Source: Pseudoxanthomonas kalamensis DSM 18571
GTDB taxonomy: Bacteria > Pseudomonadota > Gammaproteobacteria > Xanthomonadales > Xanthomonadaceae
Assembly: GCF_010211745.1 (NCBI RefSeq)
Contig: NZ_PDWQ01000001.1
Coordinates: 754,501 to 818,500 of the forward strand
Direction: 5' to 3'
DNA length: 64,000 nt
Shown here: positions 16,791-25,242 of the stretch, piece by piece
Layout: every line of letters begins with the position of its first letter
Position numbering within the stretch: position 1 is the stretch's first letter
Program-made: the position numbers and the translations under genes
The notes under the pieces: generated by a model
What the model saw: the letters and a program-made list of their open reading frames with translations, nothing else
What the model was told of the DNA's origin: nothing
Databases searched by the model: none

Positions 16791-17825
16791 ATGGAATACC
16801 GCTACCTCGGCAACTCCGGCTTCCGCGTCCCCGCCCTCAGCCTGGGCACCGGCACCTTCGGTGGTCAGGGCGAGTTCTTCAAGGCCTGGGGCAGTACCGA
16901 TGTGGCGCAGGCGCGGCGCATGGTCGACATCTGCCTGGAGGCCGGGCTGAACATGTTCGACAGCGCCGACATCTATTCGAAAGGCGCGGCCGAATCGATC
17001 CTGGGCGAGGCGATCAAAGGCCGTCCGCGCGATTCGCTGATCATTTCCACCAAGGCCACCTTCCGCTTCGGCGAGGGCGAGAACCAGGTCGGCTCTTCCC
17101 GCTATCACCTGATCAACGCCGTCGATGCGGCGCTGCAGCGGTTGGGCACCGATTACATCGACCTGTTCCAATTGCATGGTTTCGACGCGCGGCCGCCGGT
17201 GGAGGAAGTGCTGTCCACTCTCGACACCCTGGTCAAGGCCGGCAAGATCCGCTATCTCGGCGTGTCCAATTTCTCCGGCTGGCACCTGATGAAGTCGCTG
17301 GCCGCCGCCGACCGCCATGGCTGGACCCGCTACGTTGCGCACCAGGCCTATTACTCGCTGGTCGGTCGCGATTACGAGTGGGAGCTGATGCCGCTGGCGG
17401 CCGACCAAGGTGTCGGTACGGTGATCTGGAGCCCGCTGGGCTGGGGCCGGTTGACCGGCAAGATCCGCCGCGGGCAACCGCTGCCGGCATCCAGCCGCCT
17501 GCAATCGCAGGTCGCCAACGATGCCGGTCCGCAGGTGGATCCGGAACACCTGTACCGGGTCGTCGACGCGCTGGACGCGGTCGCGCAGGAAACCGGCAAG
17601 ACCATTCCGCAAGTCGCGCTGAACTGGCTGCTGCAGCGGCCGACCGTCTCTACCGTGGTGGTCGGTGCACGCAACGAGGAACAGTTGCGACAGAATCTCG
17701 GCGCGGTGGGCTGGAACCTGAGTCCCGAACAGATGGCCAAGCTGGATGAGGCCAGCGCCGTGCCCAAGCCGTACCCGTACTGGCACCAGGCCGCGTTCGC
17801 CTACCGCAATCCCCCACCGGTCTGA
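16791..17825 (+). CDS. Aldo/keto reductase
   Basis: 344 residues, a (beta/alpha)8 NADPH-dependent oxidoreductase. The catalytic tetrad is visible as Asp57 and Tyr62 (FDSADIY), Lys88 (STKAT) and His129 (LFQLHG). The cofactor-binding C-terminal part shows VVVGARNEEQL. It resembles the YajO/Tas-like group acting on aldehydes; the true substrate is unknown. ATG 16791 is chosen by alignment to the conserved MEYRYLGNSG opening; an in-frame ATG at 16770 adds only seven residues. Confidence 0.92.
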   Translation: MEYRYLGNSGFRVPALSLGTGTFGGQGEFFKAWGSTDVAQARRMVDICLEAGLNMFDSADIYSKGAAESILGEAIKGRPRDSLIISTKATFRFGEGENQVGSSRYHLINAVDAALQRLGTDYIDLFQLHGFDARPPVEEVLSTLDTLVKAGKIRYLGVSNFSGWHLMKSLAAADRHGWTRYVAHQAYYSLVGRDYEWELMPLAADQGVGTVIWSPLGWGRLTGKIRRGQPLPASSRLQSQVANDAGPQVDPEHLYRVVDALDAVAQETGKTIPQVALNWLLQRPTVSTVVVGARNEEQLRQNLGAVGWNLSPEQMAKLDEASAVPKPYPYWHQAAFAYRNPPPV

Positions 17826-17851
17826 TTACAGCCCCGGCGCCTTGCGGTGAA

Positions 17852-17871
17852 CCACGGCCGGTCAGCCGTGG
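17852..17871. terminator. Hairpin between convergent genes
   Basis: CCACGGC, a six-base loop, then GCCGTGG. It lies between the aldo/keto reductase stop and the stop of the small minus-strand gene and has no U-run, so it is a weak terminator candidate. Confidence 0.4.
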
Positions 17872-18074
17872 CTGCTGACCAGTACCGCTTCGCGGCCGGC
17901 CATGTCCATGACCACGGCGGTCGGGATGCCGTGACGTTCGTGCAGCGCGCCGGCCATGATGTCGGCCGTTTCCAGTGCGTCGTCCCAGCGGGAAAACCAG
18001 AACTTGCCTTCGTCGCCTTCGTACAACTGCCAGCCGGTGGCCTGGGCGGCGATGGTGAACAGCAATCGGTGCAT
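17862..18074 (-). CDS. Small DUF2188-like protein
   Basis: 70 residues (MHRLLFTIAAQATGWQLYEG...). The pattern of a short beta strand, GWxLxxGxxxxxWFSRWDDALETA and a terminal VMDMAGREAV resembles the DUF2188 fold of small stress-associated proteins, but the match is by eye only. Codon bias and position downstream of the channel gene support a real gene. Function unknown. Confidence 0.6.
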   Translation of the reverse strand: MHRLLFTIAAQATGWQLYEGDEGKFWFSRWDDALETADIMAGALHERHGIPTAVVMDMAGREAVLVSSHG

Positions 18075-18187
18075 GACGGCAACCTCGGTTGGACCGGTGC
18101 CTGCCAGCATGCGAGTCCGCCTCACAATTGCCACTCGGGGCATGCCGCGCCTGCGGGTAGGAAAAATCCGAATCGCGGGTCCGAAAG

Positions 18188-18224
18188 CCGTACGGGCCCG
18201 AGCGGTTGGCACGGGCCCGTACGG
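18188..18224. terminator. Perfect 13-bp stem-loop downstream of the channel gene
   Basis: CCGTACGGGCCCG (18188-18200) and its exact reverse complement (18212-18224) are separated by 11 bases. It lies just after the stop of the minus-strand channel gene. There is no clear T-run, so it may act as a 3'-end stabiliser or a Rho-assisted terminator. Confidence 0.6.
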
Positions 18225-18245
18225 GTCAGCAGCAATCGAGAGGGA

Positions 18246-19742
18246 TCAGTCCTGCCTGTCCTTGTGTTGCAGGTAGTCGCGCGCCCAGCGCTGGGTCAGG
18301 GTCGCCGCGGCTTCGCGACCGCCGAGGCCGAAGGCCAGGGCGGTGGCTACGGCAACCGCGCCGAGTATCAGGCCGAAGGCCAGGTTGACGATGTCGTCGG
18401 CGATGCCCATCGCCCGCAGGCCCATCGCCAGCACCATGCCGAGGATGGCGATGCGGGCGATCCGCGACAGGCCGATCGCCTTGTCCGGATTGGCGCGCTG
18501 GATGGCTTTGGCGGCCACGTCGGCCAGCCAGTAGCCGACCGCCAGGATCACGCCGCCGAGCAGGATGTCGGCGCCGAAGGCGATGAACTGTTCGAACAGT
18601 TCGCGCACGCCGGCGAAGCCCAGCTGGTGCGCGGCCTCGACGGTGGCGAACAGCATGACGAAGAACAGCGCCAGCTTGCCGGCGAAGGTGGACAGGCTGT
18701 TGCCGCCTGGCGCGTCATCGCCCGGCTTCGGGGCGTCGAAGGCCTGCCCCAGACCGAGCCGTGCCGGCAGCTGGTCGAAGCCCAGGCTCTGCAGCAGGCG
18801 CGCGATCAGACCGGCGACGAAGCGGCCCAGGTACCAGGCCACGATCAGGATCGCGGCGGCGGCCAGCACGTGCGGGATCGCGGCCAGGAAGATTTCCAGC
18901 ATCCGGATCGCCGGTGCCGACAGCGCGGTGATGCCCAGCGTGTCCAGCGCGGCGATCAGCGCCGGCACCATGACCAGGACGAAGACCAGGGTGCCGCCCA
19001 GCTTCGACAGCTTCAGGCCCGAGTCGACTTCGCTGCCGAGCTTGTCCGCGCCCGCCGCATCCAGCAGGTGGGTAACCAGGCCGCGCAGCACGCGCGCCAG
19101 CAACCAGCCGGCACCGGCGATCAACGCGGCCGAGAACACGTTCGGCAAGGCCTGCAGGAAGGTGTGGGTCATGTCGCTCAACGGCGCCATCAGTCCCTGG
19201 ATGTTCAGCGCGGCGATGATGGCGGGCAGGAACAGCAGCAGGACCAGCCAGTAGACGACGTTGCCCAGGGTCGAGGCGATCGGCTTGACCCCGGCCGAGC
19301 TGGACAGCTTCTCGTCCCACTGGGTGGCGGCCATCAGCCGGTTCAGGCCGGCGCGCAGCAGGACCGCCAGTACCCAGGCGAATCCGGCCAGCACGGCAGC
19401 CAGCAGGATCCGCGGCAGGTACAGCATAACTTCCGAGGCCAGTGCCGAGAACGGCGAATACAGCGCTTCGAACCTCAACACGCTGAACACGCCGGCCAGG
19501 GTTAGCACGATCACCAGCCAGAAGGCGACCAGCGAACCGATGCGCGCCAGCGGCAACGAGCCTTCGGTCTGGTCGTGGACTTTCGCCTCGATGCCGGTGG
19601 CGACGATCGCTTTGCGCACGCCGGCGCGGACCAGCAGAGCGACGACCAGGCCGACGACGAAGATCGCGATTGCGCCCAGTACGCTGGGCAGGTAGTTCCC
19701 CAGGCTTTGCTGGAGTTGCATGAGCAGGTTGTGGAGGTCCAT
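18246..19742 (-). CDS. Mechanosensitive-type channel with conserved TM-helix repeats (CmpX-like)
   Basis: 498 residues and about ten to eleven hydrophobic helices. It contains internally repeated units of the conserved TM helix family (for example LGAIAIFVVGLVVALLVRAGVRKAI and LAAAAILIVAWYLGRFVAGLIAR), as in CmpX-type inner membrane proteins related to MscS. The C-terminal AFGLGGREAA is the pore-lining-like segment shared with small-conductance channels. The soluble MscS beta domain is absent. A role in envelope tension or osmotic response is inferred. The start MDLHNLLMQLQQSLG is chosen as the family-like N-terminus. Confidence 0.85.
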   Translation of the reverse strand: MDLHNLLMQLQQSLGNYLPSVLGAIAIFVVGLVVALLVRAGVRKAIVATGIEAKVHDQTEGSLPLARIGSLVAFWLVIVLTLAGVFSVLRFEALYSPFSALASEVMLYLPRILLAAVLAGFAWVLAVLLRAGLNRLMAATQWDEKLSSSAGVKPIASTLGNVVYWLVLLLFLPAIIAALNIQGLMAPLSDMTHTFLQALPNVFSAALIAGAGWLLARVLRGLVTHLLDAAGADKLGSEVDSGLKLSKLGGTLVFVLVMVPALIAALDTLGITALSAPAIRMLEIFLAAIPHVLAAAAILIVAWYLGRFVAGLIARLLQSLGFDQLPARLGLGQAFDAPKPGDDAPGGNSLSTFAGKLALFFVMLFATVEAAHQLGFAGVRELFEQFIAFGADILLGGVILAVGYWLADVAAKAIQRANPDKAIGLSRIARIAILGMVLAMGLRAMGIADDIVNLAFGLILGAVAVATALAFGLGGREAAATLTQRWARDYLQHKDRQD

Positions 19743-20163
19743 GGATTTCCCCGGTTGATGCCATCGCGCGATGACCCGCGATGTCTGTGGCAAGAGCCCT
19801 GCAGCGGCAGGACGCGGCGCACGCATGGAGTCGGGCAGGGGCAGGCTTCGCCGGGAAGCCGCATCGATCCTGCCCGCTTCCGCGCAATGTCTGCGGAAAT
19901 CGGGTCCGTCGACGACGACGGATTCCATGGATGCGTGCTTTTACCGTAGCACAGCCAGCAGGATTCACCGATGACAGTTGCGCAGGTGCGCATGCGGAAT
20001 TCGAGCGGATTTTTGGCTGTGTTTCGCAAGTTGCCGGAATCACGGCGATTGTGCGGGCGAAATGCAAACTGGGGATTCAAGCGGCTTGCGGTCGCGGGTT
20101 CTCACATTCTTGCCGAGGCAAAGCTAGAATCGCCGCCCGTCTCTTTGATCATGGAGCATTGGC
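19743..20163. other. 421-base intergenic region, no gene seen
   Basis: Separates the divergent channel and rsmC genes. Short open frames here lack codon bias and overlap poorly with any start signal. A -10-like TAGAAT at 20125-20130 could serve rsmC, but no good -35 box is paired with it. GGAG at 20153-20156 is the rsmC ribosome-binding site. Confidence 0.5.
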
Positions 20164-21213
20164 TTGACTGCAGCCGGATCCGATCCTGCGCTGGACGCCT
20201 TGCTGCTGCCGTTCGCTTCCGGGCAACTGGACTGGCCGCAGCGAGGCAGTCTGTTCCTGCGCGCGCGCGACGGCGGGACGCTGCATCGGCAGTCGATTCC
20301 GTCGTTGGTGTGCGAGCAGAGCTTCAAGCCGGCCCACGACGCCCTGCTGCGCTCCGGTCTGCAGGCGCGAATGAGCGGTGACGACACCGGTTGGCCGTGC
20401 GTGCTGCTGCTGCCGCCGCGTCAGCGCGACGAGGCGCGCGCGCTGTTCGCGCAGGCATGGACGCGTGCGCAGGCGGGTGGCATCGTCGTTGCCAGCATGG
20501 CCAACGACGAAGGCGCGAAATCCGGGCAGGCCGATTTCGAAAAGCTGTTCGGACCGGCTCATGCGCTCAGCAAGCACAAGTGCCGGGTGTTCTGGGCCCG
20601 GCGTGGCGACGACGGCGATGGCGATGCGGATGTGCTGGCGGCATGGACCCTGCTGGATGCGCCGCGCGCAATCGCTGCCGGGCGTTTCGTCAGCCGTCCC
20701 GGCGTGTTCGCCTGGGACCGGATCGATGCCGCCTCGGCGCTGCTGGCCGAGCATCTGCCCGACACGCTGGCCGGAAGCGGCGCCGATCTCGGTGCCGGTT
20801 ACGGCTATCTGTCGACCGAACTGCTGGCGCGTTGTCCGGGCATTACCGACCTGCACCTGTACGAGGCCGAGGCGCGTGCGCTGGACTGTGCGCGCAGCAA
20901 CCTGCAGGCGTACACGGGAGCGGTCGCGCTCGATTTCCGCTGGCACGACGTGACCGTTGGCTTGCCGCAGCGCTACGACTTCATCGTCAGCAATCCGCCG
21001 TTCCATGCGCAGCAACGGCAGTCGCGTCCGGATATCGGCCGCGCCTTCATCGCCGCCGCCGCCGAGGCGCTGCGCCCGCGTGGCGAACTGTGGTTGGTCG
21101 CGAATCGCCAGCTGCCCTACGAACAGGTGCTGGACACGCGCTTCGGCGAGGTCGAGACGCTGGCCCAGCGCGACGGCTTCAAAGTGGTGCGTGCGCGTAG
21201 GGGTGCGGCATGA
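20164..21213 (+). CDS. rsmC: 16S rRNA (guanine) methyltransferase, RsmC-like
   Basis: 349 residues. A degenerate N-terminal methyltransferase-like half is followed by an active C-terminal half with the SAM motif DLGAGYGYLS (Asp208) and the catalytic SNPPFH (276-281), which is typical of N2-guanine methyltransferases RsmC/RlmG. E. coli RsmC methylates G1207 of 16S rRNA; RlmG acts on 23S, and the two are hard to separate by eye. A TTG start is used, with GGAG seven bases upstream. It overlaps the following rsuA by four bases (ATGA), forming a two-gene rRNA-modification operon. Confidence 0.85.
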   Translation: MTAAGSDPALDALLLPFASGQLDWPQRGSLFLRARDGGTLHRQSIPSLVCEQSFKPAHDALLRSGLQARMSGDDTGWPCVLLLPPRQRDEARALFAQAWTRAQAGGIVVASMANDEGAKSGQADFEKLFGPAHALSKHKCRVFWARRGDDGDGDADVLAAWTLLDAPRAIAAGRFVSRPGVFAWDRIDAASALLAEHLPDTLAGSGADLGAGYGYLSTELLARCPGITDLHLYEAEARALDCARSNLQAYTGAVALDFRWHDVTVGLPQRYDFIVSNPPFHAQQRQSRPDIGRAFIAAAAEALRPRGELWLVANRQLPYEQVLDTRFGEVETLAQRDGFKVVRARRGAA

Positions 21214-21926
21214 AACTGGTCCGGCATCTGGCCAATCTTGGCTACGGCAGCCGCAAGCAGGTGGCGTGGATGTTCCGCGAAGGCCGGGTGACCGACGCCG
21301 ACGGCGAGGTGCTGTACGCCGACGATGCAGTCGCGCACGACGATGTGCGAATCGACGGCGAGCCGCTGGACCCGCCGCCAGGCATGCTGGCGATGTTGCA
21401 CAAGCCGGTCGGCTGCACCTGTTCGAACAAGGATGGCGGGCGACTGGTCCACGATCTGCTGCCGCCGCGTTTCCGCCTGCGCAAGCCGGTGCTGTCGACG
21501 GTGGGCCGGCTCGACCGCGACACCAGTGGCCTGCTGCTGCTGACCGACGACGGCAGCCTGTTGCACCGGATCATCTCGCCGAAGGCGAAACTGCCCAAGG
21601 TGTACGAAGCCGTGCTGGCCGAGGACCTGCGCGGCGACGAGGCCGCGCTGTTCGCCAGCGGCACGCTGTTGCTGGAGTCGGAAACCGTGCCGCTGCTGCC
21701 GGCGGATCTGCAGGTGCTGGAATCGCGACGGATACGGCTGACCCTGCACGAAGGCCGCTACCACCAGGTGCGGCGGATGTTCGCCGCAGTCGGCAACCAT
21801 GTGCTGGCGCTGCATCGCAGCCGCGTCGGCGGACTGGCGCTGGACGGATTGCCGGAAGGGCAGTGGCGGTTGCTGGAACCTGCGGATCGGGAACGCTTGT
21901 TTTCGGTCGCGGATTCAGTCCGATAG
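21210..21926 (+). CDS. rsuA: 16S rRNA pseudouridine synthase, RsuA family
   Basis: 238 residues. An N-terminal S4-like RNA-binding domain (about 1-50) precedes the catalytic domain with GRLDRDTSGLLLLTDDG, in which Asp102 is the nucleophile of the RsuA/RluB family. LHEGRYHQVRRMFAAVGNHV is the second signature. RsuA isomerises U516 of 16S rRNA; coupling to rsmC, also a 16S enzyme, supports this assignment over RluE/RluF. Its 3' end overlaps the convergent DUF1415 gene by 12 bases. Confidence 0.9.
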   Translation: MKLVRHLANLGYGSRKQVAWMFREGRVTDADGEVLYADDAVAHDDVRIDGEPLDPPPGMLAMLHKPVGCTCSNKDGGRLVHDLLPPRFRLRKPVLSTVGRLDRDTSGLLLLTDDGSLLHRIISPKAKLPKVYEAVLAEDLRGDEAALFASGTLLLESETVPLLPADLQVLESRRIRLTLHEGRYHQVRRMFAAVGNHVLALHRSRVGGLALDGLPEGQWRLLEPADRERLFSVADSVR

Positions 21927-22460
21927 TAGGCGCCGCCAGCCGTCGGCTCCCAGTTCGCGCAGGGTGTCGATGTTGCGCTGGACGATCACGTCCGGGTCCG
22001 GGAAGGCTTCCACCGCACGGTCGATGCTGGCTTCGCGCAGCAAGTGCAGGGTGGGGAAGGGCGAGCGGTTGGTGAAGTTGTCGATGTCGTCTTCGCCGCT
22101 GCCGGCGAAGCGATATTGCGGGTGGAAGCTGGCGACCTGCAGCACGCCGTCCAGCTCCAGCGCTTCCACCAGCGCATCGGCGCGGTCGAGGAAATCGTTG
22201 TAGTCGAGGAAATCGCCCAGTACCTGCGGGTGCACGATCAGGGTGGTGTCGATCCGTTCCGGGTCGGCGTCGCGCAGTTCCAGCAGTTCCTCGGCCAGCT
22301 GCTCCAGAAGCGCATCGGCAGTGCTGGCGTCGCTGAGGACCAGGCGCACCTGCTGCTTGGCGTACACCGCCTTGGCGAACGGGCACAGGTTCAGGCCGAT
22401 CACCGCGCGTTCCAGCCAGCGCCGGGTCGCGGCGATGGCGTCCGGTTCGTCTGCGTGCAT
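21915..22460 (-). CDS. DUF1415 family protein
   Basis: 181 residues. RRWLERAVIGLNLCPFAKAVY near the N-terminus and FHPQYRFAG followed by DNFTNRSPFPTLHLLRE are the DUF1415 signatures. The conserved Cys in LNLCPFA and the histidines suggest a metal or redox site, but no activity is proven. One base after the yajQ stop, so both are read from one message. Confidence 0.92.
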   Translation of the reverse strand: MHADEPDAIAATRRWLERAVIGLNLCPFAKAVYAKQQVRLVLSDASTADALLEQLAEELLELRDADPERIDTTLIVHPQVLGDFLDYNDFLDRADALVEALELDGVLQVASFHPQYRFAGSGEDDIDNFTNRSPFPTLHLLREASIDRAVEAFPDPDVIVQRNIDTLRELGADGWRRLLSD

Positions 22461-22461
22461 G

Positions 22462-22944
22462 TCAGTCGCGGAAATTGTCGAACTGCAGTGGCAGCTCGAA
22501 CTCGGCGGCCTTCAGCAGGGCGATGACCTGTTGCAGGTCGTCGCGCTTCTTGCCGTTGACCCGCAGCTTGTCGCCGTTGATCTGCGCCTCGGCCTTGATC
22601 TTCGATTCCTTGATCTTGGCCACGATCTGCTTGGCCAGTTTCTGTTCGATGCCCTGGCGCACGGTGATCTTCTGCCGTGCGCCGGCCAGGTTGGTTTCCA
22701 CCTCGCCGAACTCCAGACAGCGGGCGTCGATGCCGCGCGCGATCAGCCGCGCGCGCAGGATGTCGGACATCTGCTTGAGCTGGAAGTCGCTGGGTGCGGA
22801 CTGCACGATCAGGCGCTCGTCCAGCGCGAACTTCGCGTCCACCCCCTTGAAGTCGAAGCGGTTGGACAGTTCGCGGTTGGCCTGGTCGACCGCATTGGTC
22901 AGTTCGTGGGTATCGACCTGGGATACGACGTCGAAGGAGGGCAT
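22462..22944 (-). CDS. yajQ: YajQ family nucleotide-binding protein (cyclic di-GMP effector)
   Basis: 160 residues of two RNP-like alpha/beta domains: MPSFDVVSQVDTHELTNAVDQ at the start and LRVNGKKRDDLQQVIALLK near the end. In Xanthomonas campestris the homologue binds cyclic di-GMP and modulates a LysR-type regulator that controls virulence genes; that partner is not in this window. GGAG lies just upstream of the ATG. First gene of the yajQ-DUF1415 pair. Confidence 0.95.
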   Translation of the reverse strand: MPSFDVVSQVDTHELTNAVDQANRELSNRFDFKGVDAKFALDERLIVQSAPSDFQLKQMSDILRARLIARGIDARCLEFGEVETNLAGARQKITVRQGIEQKLAKQIVAKIKESKIKAEAQINGDKLRVNGKKRDDLQQVIALLKAAEFELPLQFDNFRD

Positions 22945-23031
22945 GGCGGCGGATCGCTCCTGGTTGCGGAGAGGGGTGCGGGAATCATTCCGGGCTATCA
23001 GGGTAACCCGGCCGCGATGCGATAATGGACC

Positions 23032-23928
23032 ATGACCTCCGTGCCGCTGTCCCGCCAGACTTCGCCACTGCCCGCGATCGGCCTGATGCTGCTGGCGGTG
23101 GCACTGTTCGCGCTGATGGACGCGGGCCTGAAACTGCTGTCGGCGCATTACCCGCCCTTGCAGGTGGCCACGTTGCGCGGGCTGTCCTCGTTGCCGTTCG
23201 TGCTGGTATGGGCGCTGTTGACGGTGCCGCCGCGTTCGCTGCTGCGGGTGCACTGGTCGCTGCACCTGCTGCGCGGCGCGCTGGGCATCGCGATGATGGT
23301 CGGTTTCGTCTACGGCCTGCGGCAGATGCCGATGTCCACCGCGTACGCAATCGCCTTCGTCGCCCCGCTACTGGTCACCGCGATGGCCGGGCCGGTGTTG
23401 AAGGAAAAAGTCGGTGCTCAGCGCTGGGTCGCCATCGCGATCGGCATGCTCGGGGTGCTGGTGATCCTGCGGCCCAACGGCGAGGGGTTCCCGATCCGCG
23501 CCGGGTTGGCCGTGCTGGTGTCGGCCGCCTGTTACGCGGGCAATTCGCTGACCGTGCGGGTGCTGGCGCAGCGCGACAGCACCCAGGCCATGGTGGTGTG
23601 GATGCTGACGCTGCTCTCGCTGGGCGCCGGGATGCTGGCGCTGCCACAGTGGCAGCCGTTGCGCTGGGACGATGCGGCGATCATCGCCGGCGTTGGCGTG
23701 GTCGGTGGGCTGGGACAGGTGGCGCTGACCGAGGCTTTCCGCCGCGGCGAGGCTTCGTTGATCGCGCCGCTCGAATACACCGCGCTGATCTGGGTGGTCG
23801 GGCTGGATCTGGCGGTATGGGGCGTGCTGCCGGACATGGTGACCTGGCTTGGGGCGGGAATCATCATTGCCAGCGGCTTCTATCTGCTGCGTCGCGAACA
23901 GGTGCACGCCGAAGCCGAGCATCCCTGA
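23032..23928 (+). CDS. EamA/DMT family transporter
   Basis: 298 residues, ten predicted membrane helices in two five-helix EamA repeats (for example ALFALMDAGLKLLSA and the second repeat beginning LAVLVSAACYAGNSLTVRVLA). Conserved ALxxxP-type stretches (STAYAIAFVAPLLVTAMA; SLIAPLEYTALIWV) are present. It is a predicted inner-membrane metabolite exporter of unknown substrate. It reads toward the LacI gene 51 bases away. Confidence 0.92.
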   Translation: MTSVPLSRQTSPLPAIGLMLLAVALFALMDAGLKLLSAHYPPLQVATLRGLSSLPFVLVWALLTVPPRSLLRVHWSLHLLRGALGIAMMVGFVYGLRQMPMSTAYAIAFVAPLLVTAMAGPVLKEKVGAQRWVAIAIGMLGVLVILRPNGEGFPIRAGLAVLVSAACYAGNSLTVRVLAQRDSTQAMVVWMLTLLSLGAGMLALPQWQPLRWDDAAIIAGVGVVGGLGQVALTEAFRRGEASLIAPLEYTALIWVVGLDLAVWGVLPDMVTWLGAGIIIASGFYLLRREQVHAEAEHP

Positions 23929-23979
23929 ACGCGGCAATGGCTGGCCTACAATGGTCGTATCGCAGCCGCGTGACCGCCG

Positions 23980-24993
23980 ATGCCCAAGCGCCGCCCCAGA
24001 TCCCCGCAGACCTTGCCGGACGCCGGACCGACCATGGCGGACCTGGCCAAGATCGCCGGCGTTTCGGCGATCACCGTGTCCCGTGCCCTGCGCGACAGTC
24101 CGCTGGTCAACGCCGAGACCCGGGCCCGGGTGCAGGAAGTGGCACGCCAGCACGGTTACGCCTTCAACATCAATGCGCGCAACCTGCGCCTGCGCCGCAG
24201 CATGACGGTGGCGGTGGTGGTGGAGATGAAACCGAGTCTGGAGCGGCAGATGTCCGGTCCATATCCGCTGGAACTGCTCGGTGGTATTACCCAGGAACTG
24301 ACCTCGTCCGGCTACAGCGTGTTGTTGACCGCATTGCAGGGGCCGCCGCCGCCCAGCGTGCAGGCGGCCGACGGGGTGATCCTGCTGGGCCAGGGCGCGC
24401 ACGAGGACGCCATGCACGCCGTGCGCAGTTGGGGCCGACCGCTGGTGGTCTGGGGTGCGGTCAGCCGGCACGAGTCCGAGGTGGTGGTCGGCAGTGACAA
24501 CCGCCGCGGTGGCGCGCTGGTCGCCGAGCGCTTCCTTGCCCTGGGTCGCAGCCGGCCGGTGTTCCTCGGCGATCCCGCCCACGGCGAGTTCGCCGAGCGC
24601 CTGGCCGGTTTTGCCGACACCCTGGCCGGTTACGGCATCCAGCCGCTGACCCCGCCGGTGGGTGGCTTCACCGTCAGCGCCGGGGCCGAGGCCGTGCGTG
24701 CCCTGCTCGAGCGGCAGCCGCAGTTTGACGCGCTGTTTGCGGCCAGCGACCTGCTGGCAATCGGTGCAATCCGTGCCCTGCTCGAACGCGGCCGGCGGGT
24801 TCCGGAAGACGTTTCGGTGATCGGCTACGACGACACCCCGCTGGGCGCGACCTACGTGCCGCCGCTGAGTTCGGTCCACCAGAATTTCCTCGATGCCGGC
24901 GTGCTGCTGGCACGCAAGGTGCGGGCCCTGATCGAGGGCGAAGCGGCCGATTCGGAGACCCTGCCGACCCATCTGGTGCTGCGCGCCACCTGA
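23980..24993 (+). CDS. LacI-family transcriptional regulator
   Basis: 337 residues. The N-terminal helix-turn-helix (about 18-40: TMADLAKIAGVSAITVSRALRD) and hinge helix (NARNLRLRRS) are followed by a periplasmic-binding-protein-like sensor domain with VIGYDDTPLGATYVPPLSSVHQN. It most likely represses the sugar locus immediately downstream, because two CpG-centred LacI-type operators lie between this gene and the GH65 fusion gene. The effector is probably an alpha-glucoside or a phosphorylated derivative, by inference. Confidence 0.93.
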   Translation: MPKRRPRSPQTLPDAGPTMADLAKIAGVSAITVSRALRDSPLVNAETRARVQEVARQHGYAFNINARNLRLRRSMTVAVVVEMKPSLERQMSGPYPLELLGGITQELTSSGYSVLLTALQGPPPPSVQAADGVILLGQGAHEDAMHAVRSWGRPLVVWGAVSRHESEVVVGSDNRRGGALVAERFLALGRSRPVFLGDPAHGEFAERLAGFADTLAGYGIQPLTPPVGGFTVSAGAEAVRALLERQPQFDALFAASDLLAIGAIRALLERGRRVPEDVSVIGYDDTPLGATYVPPLSSVHQNFLDAGVLLARKVRALIEGEAADSETLPTHLVLRAT

Positions 24994-25155
24994 ACCGCGG
25001 ACGCGTTGTGCGCCGCAGCGTGCGGTTATCCCGAATCGCATCCGGATGATGATCGTCTTTCGGCAGATAACTCCTTGGATTTCATCGGCATGTCGTCGAT
25101 ATCGGGCGGTGGCGCCGGATCTGTCTGGAGCGCCGTTTTCGAACAAAATCCGCAT

Positions 25156-25185
25156 TTGTTATCGATAACTTGACATCGATAACAA
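25156..25185 (+). promoter_or_regulatory. Tandem LacI-type operators over a -35 box
   Basis: Two 14-base CpG-centred near-palindromes follow one another: TGTTATCGATAACT (25157-25170) and TGACATCGATAACA (25171-25184). The whole block also forms an 11-base perfect inverted repeat (25156-25166 with 25175-25185). A consensus -35 hexamer TTGACA (25170-25175) lies between the arms, with a poor -10 (TAGTGT, 25194-25199) 18 bases on. Binding of the LacI protein encoded upstream would block this promoter. Confidence 0.75.
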
Positions 25186-25242
25186 TGGCCGCCTAGTGTC
25201 CGCCGCGGCCACCGGACCGGTGGCATTGGAAAGCGAGGCGAC

